From: Arthrobacter sp. ov407
Lineage (GTDB): Bacteria; Actinomycetota; Actinomycetes; Actinomycetales; Micrococcaceae
Length of the DNA stretch: 40,115 bases
Direction of reading: 5' to 3'
Assembly (NCBI RefSeq): GCF_900102895.1
Contig: NZ_FNGD01000022.1
Location: forward strand, 1 to 40,115
In this document: piece after piece, positions 15,740 through 25,348 of the stretch
How the letters are laid out: the number at the start of each line of letters is the position of its first letter
How positions within the stretch are numbered: the stretch's first letter is position 1
Notes under the pieces: generated by a model
The model's input: the letters and a program-made list of their open reading frames with translations, nothing else
Databases searched by the model: none
What the model was told of the DNA's origin: nothing
Translations under genes and position numbers: made by a program

Positions 15740-15880
15740 CGCTGCCTACCGAGACCTTGGCAAGACGGGCGTAGACGCTCAGGGTCGTCTGTGGGTCCTC
15801 ATGGCCTAGCCGGCCTGCACGACGTGGACGGCCACTCGGGTGTCGAGGAGGTGCGTGGTGGCCCGCACCAGACCCTGAGT
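15740..15880 (-). pseudogene. Tyrosine recombinase (integrase) C-terminal remnant
   Basis: In two frames the complement reads LVRATTHLLDTRVAVHVVQA and then RLGHEDPQTTLSVYARL. Together they are the integrase end with the conserved LGH box and the catalytic Tyr in SVYARL (codon at 15771-15773). They are joined by a one-base loss at about 15808-15815 (GGCCGG). The upstream Arg box is eroded and no intact N-terminus exists, so the enzyme is dead. It marks an old integration event at the left side of the defence island. Confidence 0.75.
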
Positions 15881-16087
15881 AGTGCTGCGATGCCCAGCTT
15901 CCTGCGGGTTACCGCCCGGAGCGACGTGAGCCCTTCCCGCGGCATCATTGCTGGTCGAATCTCTTATGGCATGATGACCATCAGGTCCCCAAAGGTTCTC
16001 GCTTCTCCCCAATCCAATGAGCTCATCTGCCCGTTCACGAGCCCACCAACGCTTGTTTCGTGAAGGGACTCGTCCCCAGAACTTCAT

Positions 16088-16402
16088 TCGCGACGTAACA
16101 AACCTGCTGAGTTCGCGCAGGAGCAGGTAGGCGACTTCCGCAGGGTGGCCATCGCCAAATGGTCCGAAACCCCCTGAGAAGTCGAAATACTCAAGATCGG
16201 GGTCAGGACCCCGCCCGGGTTTGCCGGTACGCCCAGCGCTCGCCTGGTTTGGAGGTTGTCGGCATGGTCATTCTTCCCTTCCCGTCGGCAGCACCTGTCG
16301 ATACGGAGTCTTGCGTTCTGACTCACCCGAGGCACCGGAACCGGGCCGGTTCCGATTCGAACTGGACGCGACTCCCGAGCCGGGGGGGTTGGCCAGCTCT
16401 AC
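16088..16402. other. Region downstream of the DUF499 gene without a gene
   Basis: I find no supportable coding sequence. A hairpin-forming GGGGTCAGGACCCC at 16199-16212 lies within it. The minus-strand open frame here looks like scrambled remnant sequence next to the integrase scar. Confidence 0.4.
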
Positions 16403-19336
16403 CTATACGTCTCGGAGGTCGGGATTTCCTCCAGCGTTTCGTACCAAGTCGGCCACCCCGTCTGCCGCGGTCGCATCTACGCGAACTTTGAGCATCACCT
16501 CGGCGTACGACGACTTCCCTTCGTCGACCATGTCTGCGAGGGCCTGCAGCAACGCATACAGCGCGTCCCTTGGCTGGTCCTGCAACAGGCTGGTGCGAAG
16601 AGAAAATGCGATCTGCTTCTCAGCCCCCGCCTGCGGTTCTGGCTCGTTCTTGGCTCCACCGTTGCCGCTACCGGTTCTGGACCATGCAGTCTTCTCCTCG
16701 TCGACAGGGGTGACTACTGAGACTCGATCATTGGTCGGCCCGTCGGGTTCCCCGGCTTCGGGCTTGGACAGACGTACGCCGGACTGACCAACCCCGATTT
16801 CCGATGGGCCCGTAACGCTTCGTTCCGCTCCGTCGTTGCCAAGTAACCTCAGCGAACCCGCTGCAACTGCCTCGTAAATGGCGCGCTGCAAATCGGATTC
16901 GCCGCCAGGCAGCAGCGGCATGCGTGGCGTTCCCCAGAAGAGGTCTCGAACCTCATCGAGGGGCTTGCCATAGTCGTTTGCGCGAAGGTTATGTAGCAGT
17001 GCCTTTGCGCTGAATGTTCCGACGTCGACCACCTTCTGCGCTTCAAACAGCGCCTTCCAAACAGTCGTGCCGTCAAGCGACGACTGGTTCTCGTGCTCGA
17101 AAGTTATGGTCTTCTCGATGCGCACTTCACCGTCGAACTCGTCCGCGAGGTCGAGATACATGACGTGCTGGTAGGCCCTGCGGATCGCCGTTTCGAGGTT
17201 CCGTTTCGACTCCAGCCTTTCCGACCGGGCTTTGTCGGCGAGTTCGATGTCCGACTCGACGTCCGTCATTTCGCATACGCGCGCCCATGCCAGATATGTC
17301 ACGGCAGCACCCCTGGCCAGGCTCCGCCGCTGGGTATTCACTATGGCGTACACGGCGGACGAGGCCCACTGTACTGGGAATTTATCGTCACCCAGGCCCA
17401 TCGCAGCACGTACGGCAGCGCGAGTATCCCTGTCGATGCCGTTGAGGAGGGAGAACTGCCTGGGGTCGAGGACAACGAGGCGCGTCGAGCGGGCATCGTC
17501 GATTCCCGCTGTCTCGAGCACTTCCCGAGGTGAGCGCGACAAGTCACCAACAACGAACATGGTGACCTTGAACGGCCCTGACGAGGTGAGGCGTTCTGCC
17601 GCGTTTGCGATTTCTGTGTCGCGTTCGTCGTCACTGATGGTTCCACGAGCCGCGCGCACCAGCATATTTAGCGTCTGTCGGGTGGACATGAACAAGCGCG
17701 GCTGGTGGCCACCTTTACCGGGAATGACCTCCACCGAGGCCAGTCCCCCGCCGTCAACATCTTTGAGGTCGTTAAGGACGAAGTCTGCGTCCGCGAGCCC
17801 AAAGCTTGCCGACGGAACGAACATGGCTGCCTTTAGTTCAGCCTCACTGGCCCCCTGCCGGCCGCCACCGCGCGAGCCGACGACAGAACACAAGAAAACG
17901 CAGGTTGCACCGCGTTCAGCAACACGGGGGTTCACGCTCTCAAACGGAGATCCGTGGCGCTCTCTGTCCAGGATGCGCGCTGACCCCGTCTGATCATCGC
18001 CGCTGACAATATCGGCCGAAGCCAGGCTGCGGTAGTTGGACTGTGCGCGGGGATCCGCGATGAGACCGGACCCGATGATCGCTTCACGAACACTGTCCTG
18101 CGACAGCGGCAAGTCGCCAGGACCGATAAGCAACGGGGCCCATTCTCCACGCTCTGCCCGCTTTGACAGCGTGTAAACAGTGGCTGCAAAAATGCGTATA
18201 GTCGACCGGACCTTCTGAAAGCCGGATAGTTTAGACCACTCCTGCTCGGCGAGCGTGATCAACTGCGGGTGGAAAGGATAACAGCGACCGACTTCTTCCT
18301 CCCATGCCTTTGTCCAACCGGCCCCGAGGGCGTCGAACACCTTGGTCTGCCACGGCCCTGTCATCGTGTGCGCGAAGACCTTCGCGGTGGCTCCTACGAC
18401 CTCATTAGGTGCTGGAGATTCGAATAGTCGTCGCCGAAGAATCGCTGCGAAGTCGGTGTTGTCATTGATCGTGGCAGGTTTGCCGTTGCGCACTAGCAAC
18501 TGGTCAAGTTCTCCGCGTCGCGACTGGCCCTCGAAGTCGAGGTCCATGTTGTCCTTTTCTGAGGCGATCATGACCACGACCATCGCGACGTGGGCAACGT
18601 CGTTTACGGAATCAAGTAATGCACGAAGAAACGCGAGATCCTTGACCGCCAAGTCGTGCAGGGCGCTGTCGGACAACTGACGGATATAGTCCATGATCTC
18701 ATCGACGAGGATGAGGACGGGCCGGTTGACAGCCTTCAGCGCATCGACGATCTTGCTCTTGTCAGCATGGTGATCTTTGTATCGGTCGTATAGGGCCTTG
18801 TCGCCGCCGAATAGCCTCCACAGGAAGCGCTCATGCAGCGTTACCGCTGGCCCATCGAGATCGTAAACGCCCTTACCTGCGGTCATGTTGTCGCATGCGA
18901 GGACGACGACTTGCGGGCTGTTCATATCGGCTGGGATTCGGTTTCCCGCAATACTGGATGCTTCGGCAAACGCCTGTTTGCCCACGTCTGTAGCGCTGAG
19001 ATTCTTCGGATCCGCCGCAAGGTGGTAGAGCCCAATCAATCCGTGCGACTTGCCTCCACCCATGGCCTGGTCCAAGCGCCAGAGGGCCGGGGCGGTGGCG
19101 TAGTTCGAACCACCCGCGAGACGAACGGCGACGTTAGCAAGCAGCTGAATGAACTGCGGCGACGGGTGTGTGATCTTGCCATAGTAGGCAGCTTCCGCGT
19201 AGGGAGGGCGCTCCGCGCCGTCCCCGTAGAGTGCCTGAAAGAGGGACATTTGCACATCGTCAATTTGGCCAGAGGAATGAATAATCTCCGGCCGGATGGT
19301 CAGAGTTTCCCACCAGGGCGTCACAGTTTTGCTCAC
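16403..19336 (-). CDS. DUF499-family AAA-like ATPase of a helicase-methylase-ATPase system
   Basis: The 977-residue protein begins (GTG) MSKTVTPWWETLTIRPEIIH. Walker A is LDQAMGGGKSHGLIGL (about 88-102), Walker B is VLILVDEIMDYI (207-218), and SARILDRERHG and FCSVVG-type segments follow. This is the layout of DUF499 (PF04465), large P-loop proteins always found beside DUF1156 methylases. The C-terminal 150 residues are low-complexity (EPDGPTNDRVSVVTPVDEEK) and then a compact domain ending NPDLRDV. Its start overlaps the methylase stop by 4 nt (GTGA). By family context it probably drives an ATP-dependent step of restriction or target recognition; the exact role is unknown. Confidence 0.9.
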   Translation of the reverse strand: MSKTVTPWWETLTIRPEIIHSSGQIDDVQMSLFQALYGDGAERPPYAEAAYYGKITHPSPQFIQLLANVAVRLAGGSNYATAPALWRLDQAMGGGKSHGLIGLYHLAADPKNLSATDVGKQAFAEASSIAGNRIPADMNSPQVVVLACDNMTAGKGVYDLDGPAVTLHERFLWRLFGGDKALYDRYKDHHADKSKIVDALKAVNRPVLILVDEIMDYIRQLSDSALHDLAVKDLAFLRALLDSVNDVAHVAMVVVMIASEKDNMDLDFEGQSRRGELDQLLVRNGKPATINDNTDFAAILRRRLFESPAPNEVVGATAKVFAHTMTGPWQTKVFDALGAGWTKAWEEEVGRCYPFHPQLITLAEQEWSKLSGFQKVRSTIRIFAATVYTLSKRAERGEWAPLLIGPGDLPLSQDSVREAIIGSGLIADPRAQSNYRSLASADIVSGDDQTGSARILDRERHGSPFESVNPRVAERGATCVFLCSVVGSRGGGRQGASEAELKAAMFVPSASFGLADADFVLNDLKDVDGGGLASVEVIPGKGGHQPRLFMSTRQTLNMLVRAARGTISDDERDTEIANAAERLTSSGPFKVTMFVVGDLSRSPREVLETAGIDDARSTRLVVLDPRQFSLLNGIDRDTRAAVRAAMGLGDDKFPVQWASSAVYAIVNTQRRSLARGAAVTYLAWARVCEMTDVESDIELADKARSERLESKRNLETAIRRAYQHVMYLDLADEFDGEVRIEKTITFEHENQSSLDGTTVWKALFEAQKVVDVGTFSAKALLHNLRANDYGKPLDEVRDLFWGTPRMPLLPGGESDLQRAIYEAVAAGSLRLLGNDGAERSVTGPSEIGVGQSGVRLSKPEAGEPDGPTNDRVSVVTPVDEEKTAWSRTGSGNGGAKNEPEPQAGAEKQIAFSLRTSLLQDQPRDALYALLQALADMVDEGKSSYAEVMLKVRVDATAADGVADLVRNAGGNPDLRDV

Positions 19337-22059
19337 TTAAATGCTCCGTCTACAACGTCATCGAACAGGGTCCATGCTTGCGCTCGTTCATCGGCACGCT
19401 TCTTCGTCGTAATGACCTGGCGTGTGGCAGACCCGATGCCCCGCTTGCTCCTAACGAGGCCTGTCCACGCGATTCCGTCTGGGTCCGCCTCAGGCAATCG
19501 GGAAGACAGGAAAGACATCGCAGCCCACAGGTAGGGGTCGTCGAGGTTCCGGTCTGATGCCGCTAGCACGTCTACGACAGCGTCCAGCCCATCCGGCCAC
19601 GCTCTGGCCATCGCCAGCGCAACGTCAATGACGTGGGATGTGTCTGCGACCTGCCCCTTGAATTCGCTACCGAAAGCGAGGCGAACCCCACTGCTCGCCT
19701 CCGTCAGCACACCCTTTAAGGCATCGCCGGGGAGGTCCGATGCAAGAGTCTGCCAGCGCGCCTCGGACTTCGGTGCAACAGTCCTGCCGTAGAGACGCAC
19801 CCAAGAGAGGGCAAACCGGGTGCGAGCGTCGAATGTCTCAATAGGCAAATCATCGATCTGTACTGAAGCGGCCTGCTCAACGGCTCGTCGCGCTACCAGG
19901 AGGTACCTGTCGGGCTCGACAGGCTCGCCCAGATTGTCAAGGACAACACTGTATTTGCCGACGACTTCCATCGCCGGTCCAGCTGAGGCCATTAGTTGGT
20001 CGGTCGGAGCCAACCCGGCGGCTTCCCAGTCGGGAACGCGAGCACTGACTTCGCGCTTGACCTCCGCCTCGACCACATTGGCCCTGCCGGGCGTACGACC
20101 CGCTGGTGCCGGGCGACAGGCCATCGTCAGCGTCGTAACGATGTTGGCAGAACCGACTGCCGCTCCACCCTGCTCTGTCTTGGCGGGCCAGGAGCCCGTC
20201 AGTGTGAGTCCCGCACGCGTGATTGCGGACAAGAGTCGATGCCAAACATCAGGGTCGCCATGGCCAAACACGATGGTAACGACGCCGTCGCTGTTGACTA
20301 CGCGACGGGCTTCGGCGAAGGCCTGACTGATCATGTCGTCGTAAAACTGTTGCGTCCGGTGATCCTGGGATTGGCTGCCACCGCGCTTGACGATGATCTC
20401 ATCAGACTTGTCTTGCAGCCCGTTGGGGTCGAGGGTGAAACTCAGCGAGGGATCAGCGACTGCCATCGCCCGTTTCGCCCACACATAGAACAAGTCCGAC
20501 GAATCTGAGTAATCGATCATGTCGTCATAAGGCGGATCGGTGACAACTGCATCCTGCGATGCGTCACGGAACGACAGTTGAGTTGCGGAGCCCCGGCTCA
20601 CGTAGGCCGGACTGCCGCCCTGACGGTTAAGGAACCCCTTAAGCGCAGAAACGGTTTGGTCCGCCAACGACCACCAGGAACCGGGCCCGTCAGAGAGGGC
20701 GCTCTCGAACCAGTCATAAGAGAACGCCACGGATGACTGGTTGACGAAGATGTCGCCGACTCGTGCGCCACCCGTAATTTGAAGGCGCGCTCCCCGCGTC
20801 GAGCGACGCATCTTCCGCATCATCGCCGCGGTCGCGTAGCCTGCCAGGGCCTTCGCGTAATCTGGCGTCACGCCCGCGTCGAGAATGTCTTCGGAAACGG
20901 AATTGATGGCTCTTGCGATACTGACGAGAGTGAGGTTCTGCCTCGCGATGCAGAGGTCTCCATATACATGATCGCCGTAGTTCGTGGACTGAATCGTCCA
21001 AGTGTTTCCTGCAGGGATGGCTTCATCGGGAACAGCCGAGAGTCCATCGAAAGGCTCTGCCTGCGCGAGGGCCTTTTCGGCTGAATCAGCTGCCGTGAGC
21101 TCCTCGTCGGTAGGTGCCCGAAATACCTTCGTTCCGAATTCGTCGATGTCCGCTGCGACCAAGAGGGCATCTCGTCGAAGCCCCTCTGCGCTCAGCCGGG
21201 TGTGAACGGCTTTTGGGTGGACGTGCTCACAGAATGGGCAGACCGCCACCCGCCCAGAGGCCGAATACTTACTCTTCCCCGCTTGAATCCTCGTAGGAGT
21301 TCCCGTGGGTGTGCCTTCGTGGACATCCGCTCTGAAGGTGCCAGCTTGCTTGTCGACCACCAGACGGAAACTCTGTCCCGAATCGCCCTTCTTCGGTCTT
21401 GGCTGACGCAGAAGCAGTTGCCCGACGAGCGGGAAGCGCTTGCCGCACTCCTGACAGGGCAGAGTCGAGGCCCAAAGGTAACCCCAAGGCTGCCTGCCGT
21501 CGTACTCGGGGTAGAAGGGCTCCATCGCTGCTGTGAAGCGCCGACCCACCTCGTTGAGTACGTCTCGTACATCTTCCAAAAGGCGTGGACCGAACGAAGC
21601 CTGTCCAGAAGCAAACGGAATTGGGGGTTCCGCTGACCAATCGCGAAGGGGGAAGTCCGCAAGGAGCGAACCGCCCAAGGTGGCGAATGGCGAGTAGTCG
21701 ATTCCCGAGGAGCGGGCACCCAGCCGCGCTGCTTCGAGTGGAATCATTGCGCGGCCTGAGAAAGGATCCAGCACGGCGGCCCCATCCGGGTAGGACTTCG
21801 CGAGTTCGTCCGCGATCTCTCGAGCAGCGGCCTCGTAGCCCGTGAGCGCCCTCCGAACTAGGTTTCGGAGCCTTTGCTGCTCCTCCGGAAGATCCGGCCA
21901 CGGGAGCAGGCTTGTCAGCACGGCTGCTTTGGCCTGGACCAGTGGTCGCTTCGCGAACCAGACCCAGAGCGCCGACTCCGTGTTGCCGCTCCCCCACCCG
22001 GCGGTGGATGCTTCACTCACTTCAGCGCAGGGGAACCATCGTTCGATCATGCGGGTCAT
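19333..22059 (-). CDS. DUF1156 DNA methylase (putative adenine/cytosine N-methyltransferase)
   Basis: The 908-residue protein has the N-terminal DUF1156 part (MIERWFPCAEVSEASTAGWG), a SAM-binding motif VLDPFSGRAMIPLEAARLG (DPFSG at 98-102), and the amino-methyltransferase catalytic motif VVTDPPYDDMIDYSDSSD (DPPY at about 507-510). Two CxxC pairs, CQEC near 200 and CPFC near 273, probably form a zinc ribbon in the insert between them. DPPY indicates N-methylation of an exocyclic amino group. It overlaps the helicase stop and the DUF499 start by 4 nt each, so the three proteins are translationally coupled and likely work as one complex that modifies self DNA. Confidence 0.92.
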   Translation of the reverse strand: MTRMIERWFPCAEVSEASTAGWGSGNTESALWVWFAKRPLVQAKAAVLTSLLPWPDLPEEQQRLRNLVRRALTGYEAAAREIADELAKSYPDGAAVLDPFSGRAMIPLEAARLGARSSGIDYSPFATLGGSLLADFPLRDWSAEPPIPFASGQASFGPRLLEDVRDVLNEVGRRFTAAMEPFYPEYDGRQPWGYLWASTLPCQECGKRFPLVGQLLLRQPRPKKGDSGQSFRLVVDKQAGTFRADVHEGTPTGTPTRIQAGKSKYSASGRVAVCPFCEHVHPKAVHTRLSAEGLRRDALLVAADIDEFGTKVFRAPTDEELTAADSAEKALAQAEPFDGLSAVPDEAIPAGNTWTIQSTNYGDHVYGDLCIARQNLTLVSIARAINSVSEDILDAGVTPDYAKALAGYATAAMMRKMRRSTRGARLQITGGARVGDIFVNQSSVAFSYDWFESALSDGPGSWWSLADQTVSALKGFLNRQGGSPAYVSRGSATQLSFRDASQDAVVTDPPYDDMIDYSDSSDLFYVWAKRAMAVADPSLSFTLDPNGLQDKSDEIIVKRGGSQSQDHRTQQFYDDMISQAFAEARRVVNSDGVVTIVFGHGDPDVWHRLLSAITRAGLTLTGSWPAKTEQGGAAVGSANIVTTLTMACRPAPAGRTPGRANVVEAEVKREVSARVPDWEAAGLAPTDQLMASAGPAMEVVGKYSVVLDNLGEPVEPDRYLLVARRAVEQAASVQIDDLPIETFDARTRFALSWVRLYGRTVAPKSEARWQTLASDLPGDALKGVLTEASSGVRLAFGSEFKGQVADTSHVIDVALAMARAWPDGLDAVVDVLAASDRNLDDPYLWAAMSFLSSRLPEADPDGIAWTGLVRSKRGIGSATRQVITTKKRADERAQAWTLFDDVVDGAFK

Positions 22060-25000
22060 TCGTCGTGCTCCTGGTTGCGTGCGGCCTTGAGTGCAGATCC
22101 CGGTACAGCGAAAATTGCCTCTTGTTTGATTAGTCCGTCAAAGGTGGCAACGGGGTCGCGATAAACGCCGTACACGTTTCCTTCCCCGTTCGAGCACTCG
22201 TCAATGACGTAGAGCCAGTAGTCGTTGCGTTGTTGAGTGGCGGTGAGAATCTCGTTACCTGTGAGGCGGATGCCCTTGCTGGAGGCGGACGCCCAAACCC
22301 CTTTGACCTCTACGCACCGTTGAAGTTGTCCACGAGTCGCGTAGAGGTCATACCCCCGCCCTTCGAGGTGAACATCGGCGACTGCATATCCATCCCGGAC
22401 GAGTTCGTCATGAACCTTTCGCATGGCGATGTTCTCACTGTCCTTCTCGGTGGGCTCCGGCGTGATGCCCGCCGCCCTAACCTTGATGTGGGACGCGAGC
22501 CGGACGTCTTTGATGGTCACGTCCGTCATGCGGCGAAGCCCATCTAAGCGGATATTGACCATGCTGTCCATCTGAGCGCGCAAAGCTAGCCGTTCGCTGC
22601 GGTCGGTGATGTCACGGCTGATCTTGCTTGGGAGGTCGAGCAACTCCCGTTCGGCCTGCGCGAGCCACGCGCTCAGTGTTTCGCGGTGGGCATCCTGCTC
22701 GGCCGCGGCGAGCTGTTCGGCCCGTGACTGAGCATCAAGGAGGCGTCCGGGGTGGGGCGGGCCCGCCACGCCTGCGCCGGGGACAAGATTCGCGAGCGTT
22801 TCCCATGCGACTCGCCGTGCGCCGACGTCGTCGACCCGGATCAATGCCGCCCAGGGGGTGCTGCGGCGTTGGTCGGCGTCGGCCATGGTGCCGTGGAAGG
22901 CGAATAGTTCGTAGTCGCCAATAGTGGTGGGGTCGGTGACCAGTCCGCCACGGTAGATGTCGGGCTCAAGTTCGGCGCCAGCGTAGTCGACAAGTTCGTT
23001 GAAGGAGGGCTCGCCTGGCCCCAGGGTGAACACATTCGAGAGTAATGCGCCTCCTCTTTGAGCGTCGCTGAGCGCTTTCCCGCTGGTTGCAATGAGGGCG
23101 GACGCCTCTTCGCCGAATGCTTTGGGGAGCGGTCCGGCTTCGCCTTGGATCCTGAGGATCCCATCTCCCGCGGCGGTTTTGACAACGGACAGAACTCCGG
23201 CGAGGTTCAGCCGATGGAGATACTGCTCGATGATGGCGGGATTTATCCGCTCGAGTGCTTCGGCATTGCGTCGGCGGATTGCCTCGGCGATGTCGACAGT
23301 AGTTGCGAGGGCTGCTTCGACGCGGTGGGCTTCCTCGGCGTTGCTCCGCAGTTGGGCTGCAGTAATGGCTTGGACAGCCCGCACAGCTGCAGCACGCTTA
23401 TCCTCGTCATGGGCGTACGTGTCCGACATAAGTCCTGCCAGGCGATTCTCAGAAAGGCCTGACATCTCCGCAACCAGGGAGAGAGAGTCGAACATCTTGC
23501 CGGACAGTTGGTTAGCGGCATTGACGAAGTTGGTGAGAAGGACGTCGAGGACTTCACCTTCGCGGGTTCCCTTGGCGATTAAGTTGTACAGCTGTACGTC
23601 CCTCGTCTGTCCCACGCGGTGAATGCGACCCATGCGCTGTTCGAGGCGCACGAGGCTCCACGGTACGTCGTAGTTGACGAGGACGTGCGCCGACTGCAGG
23701 TCGATTCCCTCGTTGCCTGCATCGGTAGAGACGATGATCTGGAACCTGCGTGCCATGAAGTCGAGCCTGACCTCATCGCGAGTGGCGTGGTTGTCCCTGC
23801 CGGAGTACCGCTCCGCGGTGAAACCTTGCGCTCGGAGCCTCGCCACGATCCAGTCCGCGGAATCTGCATACTCGGTGAAGATAACGGCCTGTTCACGGTT
23901 GCCGGGCAGAACGCCGTTGTTTGCGAAGCAGTCGGTGATCAGCGGCTTCCACTTGGACACGTCAAGGTCAGGGCTGTTCAGGAGCGGGTTAAGACGCCCG
24001 AGAAGTCCGCTTATGGCCTTTCGCTCAGCCTTGGCGGCCCGGGATCCTTCGGCGATGACGCGGGCTTCGTCCTGCCCTGACGGGTCTTCGTCGTAAGGAT
24101 CCAGGCGGTGGGCTGCTTCGACCGGCGATTCGCTTCCCATGAGGTCGCGGCGCCGCTTAAGGGTCTCGCCCAGCGAGTGCAGCGAGGAGGCCGCTCGTTT
24201 GCCGTAGACCATGCGCGCCAGGGGCACAGCACTTGGTGGGAAGAACTCGTCAACGAGGCGAAGCGCTTCTTCGTAATAGGCATATTCGAGGGCGTTGAGG
24301 GGAACGATCTCGTTGTGCGCGGTTCGCCCCTTGAATAGCCGGGTCCGCCCGTCGTAGTCGACGAGATCTTCCTTCATTCTTCTGAGAAAGTGGACGGGGC
24401 CGGGCTTGATCGGGCGAAGTTCGGCTTTCGGGTCGTCGCCAGGGTCGGGGTACACGTCGGGATCAACAAGGTGGAGAAGGTGCCGGAACAACCACTCTGA
24501 CCCGCGGTGAGGGGTGGCGGTCATGAGCAATGCCCGAGGGGTGTTCTTCGCGAGAAGTCGCCCGACCTGGTGGAACGTCTCAGCCGTGGGCGTCAGCCTG
24601 TGCGCCTCATCGAAGACCACCACGTCCCATCCTGTCCGATCCGGCCGAATGGCTTCCTGAACAGCGGGGTTCATGGCAGCCAGCTCGAGAGAGACCACCC
24701 ACATGTCGTGTGGGTCCGACAACCCGTGCTGCTGGATAGTTTCGTTGGTGATGCGCCTCAACTCGCCGCCGAAGAACCGTTCGAAGTCGCTCTGCCATTT
24801 GGTCACGAGTCCGGCGGGGCAGACGACGAGTGCACGGTTTACGAATCCAAGTTTCTGCATCTCCCGGAGATACAAACCGGCCATGATCGTTTTTCCAGTA
24901 CCGGGTTCGTCGGCCAGCAGGAAGCGCAGCCGAGGCTGTGGGAGCATAGCCCCGTAAACAGCGTTGGCCTGATGCGCGTAGGGCCGTAGGGGCGTGGACG

Positions 25001-25274
25001 CGAGCACTGTGGTGTCCGCGTTCGCTCCGGCCGACGCCATCCACTGGCTCCACATGCCGGCCAGGACTCGCGCGGAATTAGCGCCGCCATCGCTGTCGAG
25101 TGTTCGAATGTCCTTGAACTCGGCCTCGGTCAGTTCAACGGGTGTGTACACACCGCGGCCGGCCTCCACGAAGATGGTGCGACCGAACGGTGTGTCGAGT
25201 GAAGCGTACACGGAGACCCATTCCGGTAGATTCTTCCCCGGGATGTGGATTCGCTGCCCCTTCTCAAACGTCAT
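22056..25274 (-). CDS. SNF2-type helicase with C-terminal DUF3883-like nuclease fold
   Basis: The 1072-residue protein starts MTFEKGQRIHIPGKNLPEWV, with ribosome binding site AAGGTG 6 nt before the ATG. Helicase motifs are DEPGTGKT (122-129), DEAH (222-225), MTATPHRG (251-258), STDAGNEGIDLQ (516-527) and QRMGRIHRVGQ (546-556), the SWI2/SNF2 pattern. Near 960-1040 the sequence GRGYDLYATRGQLQRCVEVK resembles DUF3883 with the D-x(n)-ExK of PD-(D/E)XK nucleases. The open frame runs further upstream to 25775 only because it joins a Fic remnant. It should translocate on DNA and may carry the cutting domain of the system. Confidence 0.92.
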   Translation of the reverse strand: MTFEKGQRIHIPGKNLPEWVSVYASLDTPFGRTIFVEAGRGVYTPVELTEAEFKDIRTLDSDGGANSARVLAGMWSQWMASAGANADTTVLASTPLRPYAHQANAVYGAMLPQPRLRFLLADEPGTGKTIMAGLYLREMQKLGFVNRALVVCPAGLVTKWQSDFERFFGGELRRITNETIQQHGLSDPHDMWVVSLELAAMNPAVQEAIRPDRTGWDVVVFDEAHRLTPTAETFHQVGRLLAKNTPRALLMTATPHRGSEWLFRHLLHLVDPDVYPDPGDDPKAELRPIKPGPVHFLRRMKEDLVDYDGRTRLFKGRTAHNEIVPLNALEYAYYEEALRLVDEFFPPSAVPLARMVYGKRAASSLHSLGETLKRRRDLMGSESPVEAAHRLDPYDEDPSGQDEARVIAEGSRAAKAERKAISGLLGRLNPLLNSPDLDVSKWKPLITDCFANNGVLPGNREQAVIFTEYADSADWIVARLRAQGFTAERYSGRDNHATRDEVRLDFMARRFQIIVSTDAGNEGIDLQSAHVLVNYDVPWSLVRLEQRMGRIHRVGQTRDVQLYNLIAKGTREGEVLDVLLTNFVNAANQLSGKMFDSLSLVAEMSGLSENRLAGLMSDTYAHDEDKRAAAVRAVQAITAAQLRSNAEEAHRVEAALATTVDIAEAIRRRNAEALERINPAIIEQYLHRLNLAGVLSVVKTAAGDGILRIQGEAGPLPKAFGEEASALIATSGKALSDAQRGGALLSNVFTLGPGEPSFNELVDYAGAELEPDIYRGGLVTDPTTIGDYELFAFHGTMADADQRRSTPWAALIRVDDVGARRVAWETLANLVPGAGVAGPPHPGRLLDAQSRAEQLAAAEQDAHRETLSAWLAQAERELLDLPSKISRDITDRSERLALRAQMDSMVNIRLDGLRRMTDVTIKDVRLASHIKVRAAGITPEPTEKDSENIAMRKVHDELVRDGYAVADVHLEGRGYDLYATRGQLQRCVEVKGVWASASSKGIRLTGNEILTATQQRNDYWLYVIDECSNGEGNVYGVYRDPVATFDGLIKQEAIFAVPGSALKAARNQEHDE

Positions 25275-25348
25275 AACTAGCACCTTACGGTGGTGGCGGG
25301 ACAGGTCGCGTGACTTGAGGTCCCTGAGTGAGTCGTGGCACGGAGACC

